Source of the DNA: CAWUFC02 sp963921335
Lineage (GTDB): Bacteria > Pseudomonadota > Gammaproteobacteria > Pseudomonadales > Halieaceae
Direction: 5' to 3'
Assembly (NCBI GenBank): GCA_963921335.3
Contig: CAWUFC020000001.1
Location: forward strand, 2,356,001 to 2,420,000
DNA: 64,000 nucleotides
The notes under the pieces were generated by a model, which did no database searches, was not told where the DNA came from, and saw only the letters and a program-made list of their open reading frames with translations. The position numbers and the translations under genes were made by a program. Shown here piece by piece: positions 49,732-57,291 of the stretch; the stretch's first letter is position 1, and the number at the start of each line of letters is the position of its first letter.

Positions 49732-50281
49732 TGCTGGCAATCGCCTGCTGGCGGATCAGCTCGAGAGCGGCCTGAATTTCATTCTCATCCATAGCGCCAT
49801 GCTTTAAATAGGTGACGACGCCGTTGCTGTCGGTAATAACAATTGTGGATGTCTTCTTAGCCAGCTCCCAGCCGACTCGTCCGAAACCCTTTTCATCCAA
49901 CACCAGCGTAGACTCGGGGAATTTGCGCTTGTTTTTCTCCACTTCGCTTTTGACGAAGCCTTTGGTGCCCCACATGGCGTCCTTCAGGTTAATGATGGTT
50001 GTGACGTAGACCGTGCTGGGATCAACTTTTTCCAGGGCATCGGTGAACGGTTCATTGAGCTTGCTGGCAGAGATGGTGCCCGCCATATACTGTAAAACAT
50101 GGCTGGTGGTGGCAGGTTGTCGCAGATCCCAGGGTTGGTAGGTGATGTCCTTGTTTTCAAGAATGAGTTCACCATTACTCGGGATAGAGACCAAGGGCAT
50201 ACTCTGACCCAGCATGATCGGTTGAGCCATTGTGTTCAGCGAGAATAGCCCCAGCAGGGCTGTGAAGATTAGTTTTTTCAT
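49712..50281 (-). CDS. ytfJ: YtfJ-family periplasmic thioredoxin-like protein
   Basis: This 189-residue protein has a signal peptide (MKKLIFTALLGLFSLNTMAQ) and YtfJ-family segments: LGQSMPLV, KDAMWGTKGFVKSEVEKNK, VLDEKGFGRVGWELAK and SNGVVTYLKHGAM. The fold is thioredoxin-like, without an obvious CxxC. Its role is unknown. It lies downstream of ibpA, beyond a clear terminator, and converges with the SPOR gene. Confidence 0.88.
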   Translation of the reverse strand: MKKLIFTALLGLFSLNTMAQPIMLGQSMPLVSIPSNGELILENKDITYQPWDLRQPATTSHVLQYMAGTISASKLNEPFTDALEKVDPSTVYVTTIINLKDAMWGTKGFVKSEVEKNKRKFPESTLVLDEKGFGRVGWELAKKTSTIVITDSNGVVTYLKHGAMDENEIQAALELIRQQAIASTTEPAP

Positions 50282-50295
50282 AGGACAAGCATAGC

Positions 50296-50326
50296 AAAAA
50301 AGGGGCTCAGATCGTCATCTGGCCCC
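50296..50326 (-). terminator. Rho-independent terminator after ibpA
   Basis: On the minus strand GGGGCC-AGAT, loop, ATCT-GAGCCCC forms a long stem (50302-50326) followed by TTTTTT (50301-50296). It would separate ibpA from ytfJ. Confidence 0.75.
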
Positions 50327-50362
50327 CTGCAATACCTGGATAGAGTTTTGTCGACTGGCTGC

Positions 50363-50803
50363 TTAGGCAGCCTGTTCGATCAATTTGCCGTTGGTACCGA
50401 TCTCGATCTTGCGGGGCTTCATCGCCTCCGGCAGTTCGCGTTCGAGTTCCACATGCAGCAAGCCGTTTTCCAGGTTGGCGGCAGTGACTTTCACGTGCTC
50501 GGCCAGTTGGAACTTGCGCTCAAAGTTACGCGCGGCGATGCCCTGGTAAAGAAACTGCTTTTCAGCGTCGGCAGTTTGCTTGCCGGAGATCACCAGGCTG
50601 TTCTGCTCGCTGGTAATTTCCAGTTCATCTTCGGTGAAACCGGCCACAGCCATCGTGATGCGGTAACGGTTTTCCTCGACCAGCTCAACGTTGTAAGGGG
50701 GGTAGCTGGGTTTGTTATCCACCGCAGAATTCAATATCGACGCCATACGGTCAAAACCGATAGCAGAGCGGTACAGTGGGCTTAAATCAATAGCAGTTCG
50801 CAT
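50363..50803 (-). CDS. ibpA: Small heat-shock protein (Hsp20/IbpA family)
   Basis: This 146-residue protein starts MRTAIDLSPLYRSAIGFDRM, very like IbpA. The alpha-crystallin domain covers about 37-125 (PPYNVELVEENRYRITMAVAGF, then LENGLLHVELEREL), with a short C-terminal tail PRKIEIG. It acts as an ATP-independent holdase on aggregates in the cytoplasm. GGAGGAT lies seven bases before the ATG, and a sigma-32-type promoter about 60 bases upstream predicts heat induction. Confidence 0.95.
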   Translation of the reverse strand: MRTAIDLSPLYRSAIGFDRMASILNSAVDNKPSYPPYNVELVEENRYRITMAVAGFTEDELEITSEQNSLVISGKQTADAEKQFLYQGIAARNFERKFQLAEHVKVTAANLENGLLHVELERELPEAMKPRKIEIGTNGKLIEQAA

Positions 50804-50863
50804 GTCATATCCTCCATAGAAGCGATACTAGTTAGTGGACCTCCTCGAGCATCCACACTGTCT

Positions 50864-50892
50864 ATATGGAGACGCCTGAACGTATTTCAAGG
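50864..50892 (-). promoter_or_regulatory. Sigma-32-type heat-shock promoter of ibpA
   Basis: Read on the minus strand, CCTTGAAA (50892-50885) and CTCCATAT (50871-50864) are separated by 13 bases, close to the CTTGAA / CCCCATnT consensus. The expected leader is about 55 nt and includes a GTGGA/TCCAC hairpin. Confidence 0.6.
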
Positions 50893-50906
50893 CGATAACA
50901 AGAAAT

Positions 50907-53030
50907 TTATCTGCGCCGACGGCGACCGGGTTTCCTCGGGTTTTTGGGCAGTCCGTTATGCTGGGTAGCAAATGGTCTACCCTGGCGTTCCTCGCTGCGC
51001 CCACGGGGTTGTTGGCGCGGTATCAGCTGATTGGGGCCACTACCAATTAGGTCACGCCGCCCGAGCTTGGCCAAGGCCTTGCGCAACATCGGCCAGTTGT
51101 CCGGATCGTGATAGCGCAGAAAGGCCTTGTGCAGGCGTCGCTGGCGCAGGCCCTTTACCGTGGGCATGGTGTCATTGCTGCGCCGAAGTGGCTTCAGGGT
51201 GTTGTGCCCGCTGTGATACATGGCTGTAGCACTGGCCATTGGGGAGGGGTAGAAGGTTTGCACCTGGTCGGCCCGAAAATCATTGCGCTTTAACCACAGG
51301 GCCAGGTTCATCATATCTTCATCGGATGTGCCGGGATGCGCGGCGATGAAGTAGGGGATCAGGTACTGTTTTTGCCAGCTTCCTTGGAGTACTTCTCGAA
51401 CATTTTCTTGAAGTTGTCATAGGTGCCGATGCCCGGCTTCATCATGTGTTGCAGCGGTGCATCCTCGGTGTGTTCCGGTGCAATTTTCAGGTAGCCGCCC
51501 ACATGGTGGGTGACCAATTCTTTCACGTAGGCCGGTTCACGCACGGCAATGTCGTAGCGCAGGCCGGAGGCAATCAGCACTTTTTTGATGCCCAGCAGGT
51601 CCCTGGTTTTGCGATACAGCTCGATCAGTGGTTTCTGGTTGGTATCCAGGTTTTTGCAAATGCCAGGAAAGACGCAGCTCAGCTTGCGGCAGCTGGCTTC
51701 GATCTCTCGACTTTTACAGGCCAGTCGCCACATGTTGGCGGTAGGGCCGCCAAGGTCCGAGATCACGCCGGTAAAGCCGGGGGTCTTGTCACGAATCGCT
51801 TCTACTTCTCGGAGAATGGAATCCTCCGAGCGGTTCTGGATGATGCGGCCTTCATGCTCGGTGATCGAGCAAAAGGTACAACCACCGAAACAGCCGCGCA
51901 TAATGTTGACTGAGAAGCGAATCATTTCATAGGCGGGAATGCGCGCATCGCCATAGCTGGGATGGGGTAGTCGCTGGTAAGGCTGTTCAAAGACCCAATC
52001 CAGCTCTTCGGTGGTGAGCGGGATCGGTGGCGGGTTTAGCCAGACTTCGCGGTCGCCGTGAGCCTGCACCAGGGCGCTGGCGTTGTGCGGATTAGTCTCC
52101 TTATGCAGTACGCGCGAGGCGTGTGCATAGAGTACGGGGTCGTCCCGTACCTGTTCGTAGGACGGTATGCGTATCACAGATGCAGTCTGCCGGCGCAGCT
52201 CACTCTGCCGGGGCATGAGTTTGACGACCTGGGTGTCACTGTTAGTCGCGGCCTGTTCTGTTTCGCACTGTTCGTTTTTTTCCTGGTAGGGGTTCTCAGG
52301 CGGAGCCAACGGGCCGGGTACGTCGATCTCACTGGAGTCAATCACCTGATAGTGCTCAGGCACCCGTTTGCAGACATAGGCGGTACCCCGCAGGTCGCGT
52401 ATCTGCTGTATGGCTTCGCCGCCGGCCAGGCGGTGAGCAAGGTCGACGATAGCGCGTTCGGCATTGCCGTACAGCAGCAGGTCGGCGCGACTGTCGAGCA
52501 GAATGGAGCGGCGTATCTTGTCGCTCCAGTAATCGTAATGGGCAATACGTCGCAGGCTGGCCTCGATACTGCCAATGACCAGCGGTACTTCGCGGTAAGC
52601 TTCCCGCAGTCGCTGGCTGTACACAATGACGGCCCGGTCCGGGCGTTTGCCGCCGACGTTGCCAGGCGTGTACGCGTCGTCATTGCGGCGCTTACGATCA
52701 GCCGTATAGCGGTTGATCATGGAATCCATGTTGCCCGCAGCCACGCCGAAAAAGAGATTGGGGCGACCCAGGCGCTTAAAGGGTTCGGCGCTGTCCCAGG
52801 CTGGCTGGTCAAGAATGCCCACGCGAAAACCCTGCGCTTCCAGCACTCGCCCAATCACCGCCATGCCGAAGCTGGGGTGATCGACATAGGGATCGCCCGT
52901 AACAATGATGATGTCACAGCTGTCCCAGCCCAATTCGTCCATCTCTACTCTGCTGGTGGGCAGAAAGGGAGCGGGACCGAAGCATTCTGCCCAGTAGGGA
53001 CGGTAACTGTTAATGGCTTTAGTGGTCATG
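50907..53030 (-). pseudogene. ygiQ: YgiQ-family radical SAM protein interrupted by a frameshift
   Basis: The first frame runs from ATG 53030 (MTTKAINSYRPYWAECFGPA) to a stop at 51359. It holds the YgiQ N-terminal domain, the radical SAM motif CFGGCTFC and KMFEKYSKEAGK. The second frame resumes with QYLIPYFIAAHPG and continues through MMNLALWLKRNDF, TFYPSPMASATAMY and RRLHKAFLRYHDP to 50907. The join lies in the run of five T at 51369-51373 (five A in the mRNA sense); a sixth would restore GKKQYLIPYF, as in E. coli YgiQ. The start overlaps the upstream channel gene by 12 bases. It may be real decay or a base-call error. Confidence 0.9.
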
Positions 53031-53846
53031 ATTACCCAAAGGGCCGCCGCAGTATTTGCAGAAGTCGGCATCCGGTTCGTGGCCGGTACGTTCACAATTG
53101 GGGCAGTTGCTGGTGCTGCGCTCGCGATTGATCTCGGTGGCCAATTCGGCGGTGAGTATACCAGTGGGTACCGCGATAATCGCATAGCCGATCAGCATGC
53201 CGACGGCGGCCAGGGTTTGGCCCAACGGAGTTTGCGGTACCACATCGCCGTAACCCACTGTGGTGATGGTAACGATGGCCCAGTAAATGCTGAGCGGGAT
53301 ATTGTCATAGCCGTGCTCTGGTCCTTCCACCACATACATCAGGCAGCCGAAGATAGTCATCAACACCAGCATCATGCTGAAGAACACAAAGATTTTACGG
53401 CGTGCATTTCGCAGTGAGCGCACCAGTACATTGGCTTCGCTTAGAAAGCGAAACAGTCGCAGAATCCGAAAGATTCGCAGGATTCGGAATAGTCTGATGA
53501 GCAAGAGAGAATTGGCGTTGGGAATAACAATCGCCAGGTAGGTGGGCAGGATAGCCAGCAGGTCGACAATGCCAAAGGCGCTGCGCGCATAACTCCAGCG
53601 ATTGGGCGAACACCACAGCCGTACGCCGTATTCCAGTGTGAACAGCAGGGTAAAACCCCATTCGATGGCCAGGAAGGTATCGCCGTAGTCTGTGTGATAT
53701 TCAGGAATCGAATCCAGCAGCACCACACCAACACTGGCGAGGATGAGAATGATCAGCGCAATATCAAAGCCGCGCCCCAGCCCTGGCTCGGCGCCAAAGA
53801 TGATGTCATACGCTGCACGCTGCGCCGGGGTTTGTTCTCGGTCCAT
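53019..53846 (-). CDS. Voltage-gated-type potassium channel with a C-terminal zinc ribbon
   Basis: This 275-residue protein has six membrane segments. S4 is LIRLFRILRIFRILRLFRFL, with Arg at nearly every third position, and the selectivity filter TVGYGD follows. The end carries CPNCERTGHEPDADFCKYCG, a double CxxC zinc-ribbon-like module. The channel should conduct potassium in a voltage-dependent way; the ribbon's role is unknown. It lies upstream of ygiQ with a 12-base overlap. Confidence 0.9.
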   Translation of the reverse strand: MDREQTPAQRAAYDIIFGAEPGLGRGFDIALIILILASVGVVLLDSIPEYHTDYGDTFLAIEWGFTLLFTLEYGVRLWCSPNRWSYARSAFGIVDLLAILPTYLAIVIPNANSLLLIRLFRILRIFRILRLFRFLSEANVLVRSLRNARRKIFVFFSMMLVLMTIFGCLMYVVEGPEHGYDNIPLSIYWAIVTITTVGYGDVVPQTPLGQTLAAVGMLIGYAIIAVPTGILTAELATEINRERSTSNCPNCERTGHEPDADFCKYCGGPLGNHDH

Positions 53847-53929
53847 ACTATTTACGATTTTGCCGCTTGGTGGGTGTCAGTATCCCCGTCAAAATGGGTG
53901 CTTGCAAACAGCTTTCAAGGGCCCTCTCT

Positions 53930-54715
53930 ATGGATTTCGAGCAGTATCAAGTCAACGCGTTTACCCGCGATCAGTTTGGTGGCAATCCCGCGGCGGTGGT
54001 GCCATTGCAGGAATGGCTTCCCGATGCTGTGATGCAGGCCATAGCCGCTGAAAACAACCTGTCTGAAACCGCCTTTTTTGTGCCCGAGGCAGATAGCTTT
54101 GGTTTGCGTTGGTTTACCCCCGAGGTGGAGGTGCAGTTGTGTGGCCATGCCACGCTGGCCACCGCCTGGACCATGTTCAATGAGCTGAATTACACCCAGG
54201 ATGTGCTGCGCTTCAATACTCTGAGTGGCGAGCTGCAGGTGCGCAGGGCAGGAGAGCAAATCAGCCTGAGTTTGCCGTCTGTCGGTTTCTCCCCTGGTCG
54301 ACTCGACCCGGCGATGGTGTCAGCTTTGGGTGGCGAGCCAGTGGCTGCCTTTGATTCAGCCAGCAATATTTATCTGTACAGCAGCGAGGCTGAGGTCGCG
54401 GCGCTGGCTCCGGATATGGCGGCTCTGGCGCAAGCCAGTGACACCACCACCATCGTCACGGCTCCGGGTGATGAGGTTGATTTTGTCTCACGGTTTTTTG
54501 GTCCCCAGGTAGGGATCAACGAAGACCCGGTGACGGGATCCGCCCACTGTGCGCTGGTGCCCCTGTGGGCTGAGCGCCTGGGCAAACACCAGTTTGAGGC
54601 GGTGCAGGTGTCTGCCAGACGCGGCGAGCTCCTGTGCGAATTACAGGGCGAGCGCGTGCAATTGCAGGGATACGGCCGGTGTTTTTTACGCGGCCGTATC
54701 AGCGTTGATCTCTGA
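53930..54715 (+). CDS. PhzF-family isomerase/epimerase-like protein
   Basis: This 261-residue protein begins MDFEQYQVNAFTRDQFGGNP, the standard PhzF opening, which fixes the start; AAGGG lies nearby. The catalytic Glu is in NNLSETAFF (near 43) and the second signature GINEDPVTGSAHCALVP is near 200. PhzF proteins are proton-shuttling isomerases; outside phenazine clusters the substrate is unknown, and no phenazine genes are seen here. Its last 30 bases overlap the convergent bioA. Confidence 0.92.
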   Translation: MDFEQYQVNAFTRDQFGGNPAAVVPLQEWLPDAVMQAIAAENNLSETAFFVPEADSFGLRWFTPEVEVQLCGHATLATAWTMFNELNYTQDVLRFNTLSGELQVRRAGEQISLSLPSVGFSPGRLDPAMVSALGGEPVAAFDSASNIYLYSSEAEVAALAPDMAALAQASDTTTIVTAPGDEVDFVSRFFGPQVGINEDPVTGSAHCALVPLWAERLGKHQFEAVQVSARRGELLCELQGERVQLQGYGRCFLRGRISVDL

Positions 54716-55984
54716 GACGACCTCAACCATCGCAGCACATAATGTAGCGAGGTCTGCATCGTCCATCACGTAGGGTGGCATGCAGTAGACCAGCTTGCCA
54801 AAAGGGCGTACCCAAACGCCGGCCTCGACAAAGCGTGGCTGGATGACGCTCATATCAACGGGCTCTTTCATCTCGATAACGCCGATGCCGCCCAGGCAAC
54901 GGACTTCCTCCACGTTGTCCAGCTGGGCGGCTGCAGCCAGCCCACGCTGCAGGCCAATTTGCAGCCTTTGCAGGTTGCTGCGCCAGTCCTGCTGTAACAG
55001 CAGTTCAATGCTGGCATTGGCGATGGCACAGGCCAGTGGATTGCCCATAAACGTCGGGCCGTGCATAAACGCACCGGCTTCGCCGCTGCTGATTCCCCTG
55101 GCAACTTCCTCGCTGCACAGAGTAGCCGCCAGGGACAGGTAGCCGCCGGTAATGGCTTTACCCAGGCACATGATGTCCGGGCAAACCGCTGCATGATCGA
55201 GTCCAAACAGCTCCCCGGTGCGGCCAAAGCCGGTGGCGATTTCATCAAAGATCAACAGCACCTGGTGCTCGTCACAAAGCTCGCGTAAACGCGTGAGGTA
55301 ATTGGGGCTGTAAAAGCGCATGCCGCCGGCGCCCTGTACCACAGGTTCGACGACTACAGCTGCAAGCTTGTCGGAGTGCTGTTGCAGTAGCGCCGTCATA
55401 TCGGCGATGTGTTCATCCTCGCAGGGTTCATCAAAGCGGCAGCGGGGTGCCTCCGAGAAGTAATGCTTGGGCAGTACATCGCCAAACAGGTGATGCATAC
55501 CGGTGACCGGGTCGCAGACCGACATCACGCCGAAGGTATCGCCATGGTAGCCGTTGCGTAGTGCAACAAAATGCTGTTTTTGTCCCCGACCAAGCGCCTG
55601 CCAGTATTGCAGGGCCATTTTTAGTGCCACCTCAACCGAGACTGAACCCGAGTCGCTGATAAACACCCGCTGCAGCGGTGCCGGCGTTAGTTCAACCAGG
55701 GTACTGCAGAGTTTCACGGCAGCGGGGTGGGTGAGGCCGCCAAACATCACATGGGACATGTCTTCCAACTGCGCAGATGCAGCGGCATTGAGCGTCGGAT
55801 GGTTATAACCATGAATGGCACACCACCAGGACGCCATCCCGTCGATCAGCTCGCGGCCATCGGCTAACTTGAGGCGCACGCCCTCTGCACTGACCACGGG
55901 AAACATTTGTGGCGCCTGCAGAGCGGAGGCATAGGGGTGCCAGACATGATCCCTGTCGAGTTTGAGGAGTTCATCACTGTTCAT
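54686..55984 (-). CDS. bioA: Adenosylmethionine-8-amino-7-oxononanoate aminotransferase (BioA)
   Basis: This 432-residue class III aminotransferase has DRDHVWHPYAS near the start, MASWWCAIHGYNHP, the PLP lysine in CLGKAITGG, and GPTFMGNPLACA, all BioA signatures. It makes 7,8-diaminopelargonic acid in biotin synthesis, with SAM as amino donor. The ATG at 55984 overlaps the tesA stop by 11 bases. No other bio gene is in the window, so the biotin pathway is dispersed. Confidence 0.95.
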   Translation of the reverse strand: MNSDELLKLDRDHVWHPYASALQAPQMFPVVSAEGVRLKLADGRELIDGMASWWCAIHGYNHPTLNAAASAQLEDMSHVMFGGLTHPAAVKLCSTLVELTPAPLQRVFISDSGSVSVEVALKMALQYWQALGRGQKQHFVALRNGYHGDTFGVMSVCDPVTGMHHLFGDVLPKHYFSEAPRCRFDEPCEDEHIADMTALLQQHSDKLAAVVVEPVVQGAGGMRFYSPNYLTRLRELCDEHQVLLIFDEIATGFGRTGELFGLDHAAVCPDIMCLGKAITGGYLSLAATLCSEEVARGISSGEAGAFMHGPTFMGNPLACAIANASIELLLQQDWRSNLQRLQIGLQRGLAAAAQLDNVEEVRCLGGIGVIEMKEPVDMSVIQPRFVEAGVWVRPFGKLVYCMPPYVMDDADLATLCAAMVEVVSEINADTAA

Positions 55985-56633
55985 TGTTTGCGTCCACGCC
56001 CAGCAGGGGCGCCAGGCTGGGCCAGACATTGTCCAGCATCAGGGGTTGGGCTTCGACGGTGGGATGAATGCCGTCATCCTGCATTAGCTCTCGGTCGATG
56101 GCTATGCCGTCCAGGAAAAAGGGCACTAGCGCACTATCGGTTTCTTCGGCCAGTTTGCTGTAGCTGTCTCGAAACATTTGTGTATAGCGCGAGCCGTAGT
56201 TGGGCGGTATCTCCATACCGAGCAGTATCACTTCTGCCCCGATCGCCTGGGACTGCTGAATCATATCGCGCAAGTGCTGGCGCAGCTGTTTGATGGGATA
56301 GCCACGCAGCCCGTCATTTCCGCCCAATTCAATAATCACAAATTGTGGCTGGTACTGCTCCAGCAGTGCTGGCATTCGAGCAGCGGCACCACCACTGGTT
56401 TCGCCACTAATACTGGCATTCACGACTTGCCAGTCGCTGCCTTGTTGCTCCAGTCGCTGCTGCAGCAGTTCGGCCCAGCCTTCATCTAGAGACATGCCGT
56501 AAGCTGCGCTGATACTATCCCCCACCAGAAGCAGATTATTAGCGGCGTGCGCCTGTGATCCGATGCCGAACAGCAGGGGAATAAACAAGCAGAGCCGAAA
56601 AAAGCGCAAGGGACTACAGGTTGTAATGATCAA
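55974..56633 (-). CDS. tesA: SGNH/GDSL lysophospholipase-thioesterase (TesA)
   Basis: This protein is about 219 residues long. A signal peptide (RFFRLCLFIPLLFGIGSQAHA) is followed by NLLLVGDSISAAYG (block I Ser), NASISGETSGG (block II), LGGNDGLRG (block III) and DGIHPTVEAQ (Asp-x-x-His). TesA is a periplasmic esterase/thioesterase/lysophospholipase. No ATG is available; TTG at 56633 has GAGGAG ten bases upstream, while TTG at 56609 would give a shorter signal. The gene overlaps bioA downstream and is divergent from, and at its 5' end overlaps, ybbA, the same tesA/ybbA neighbourhood as in E. coli. Confidence 0.9.
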   Translation of the reverse strand: MIITTCSPLRFFRLCLFIPLLFGIGSQAHAANNLLLVGDSISAAYGMSLDEGWAELLQQRLEQQGSDWQVVNASISGETSGGAAARMPALLEQYQPQFVIIELGGNDGLRGYPIKQLRQHLRDMIQQSQAIGAEVILLGMEIPPNYGSRYTQMFRDSYSKLAEETDSALVPFFLDGIAIDRELMQDDGIHPTVEAQPLMLDNVWPSLAPLLGVDANNEQ

Positions 56634-57291
56634 GACAGAAAATCTCCTCAAGCGCGTTCCCATGACGGGAAGCGAGCTGGAAATACTGAAAGGGATTAAC
56701 CTCGAAATCAAGGCTTCTGAAAGTGTCGCCGTGGTCGGGGCTTCTGGTTCCGGCAAATCGACGTTGCTTGGCCTGATGGCGGGGCTGGATCGCGCCAGCG
56801 ACGGCAAAGTGTGGCTGGCGGGCGTAGAGCTGGGGGCATTGGATGAAGACCAGCGCGCCGAGTTGCGGGCTGAAAAGATTGGTTTCGTGTTCCAGTCCTT
56901 CCAGTTGCTGCCCAGCCTGACCGCCTTGGAAAACGTGATGCTGCCGCTTGAACTCAGCGGAGTGGCTGATGCTGAGGGCAAGGGGCGCCATTTTCTTGAG
57001 CGAGTCGAACTGGGTGAGCGCGAAGATCACTACCCTCGACAGCTCTCAGGCGGCGAGCAGCAGCGCGTGGCGATTGCCCGCGCCTTTGCCTCACGTCCTG
57101 CCATACTGTTTGCGGATGAACCCACCGGTAACCTGGATACCGAAACCGGCGCCCATATTATCGACCTGCTGTTTGAAATGAACCGTGAAGAGGGAACGAC
57201 GCTGGTGCTGGTAACTCACGAGCAGCGTCTGGCAGATCGCTGCGATCGGCGCCTTCGGCTGCATAGCGGCGAACTGGTGGGCGAAGACTGA
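56626..57291 (+). CDS. ybbA: ABC transporter ATP-binding protein (YbbA-like)
   Basis: This 221-residue MacB/LolD-type ATPase has Walker A GASGSGKST (near 41-49), the Q-loop VFQSFQLLPSL, signature LSGGEQQRVAIARA, Walker B ILFADEP and the H-loop VTHEQ. The ATG at 56626 starts MIKTENLLKRVPMTGSELEI, aligning with YbbA. Its TGA shares a base with the ATG of the permease gene (TGATG), so the two are coupled. The substrate is unknown; a role in lipid or lipoprotein handling is suggested by the family and by tesA. Confidence 0.92.
   Translation: MIKTENLLKRVPMTGSELEILKGINLEIKASESVAVVGASGSGKSTLLGLMAGLDRASDGKVWLAGVELGALDEDQRAELRAEKIGFVFQSFQLLPSLTALENVMLPLELSGVADAEGKGRHFLERVELGEREDHYPRQLSGGEQQRVAIARAFASRPAILFADEPTGNLDTETGAHIIDLLFEMNREEGTTLVLVTHEQRLADRCDRRLRLHSGELVGED

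Noticed and set aside
52058..53131. 357-codon rightward frame across ygiQ
   Set aside because: Opposite the radical SAM protein; no recognisable domain and no ribosome binding site.
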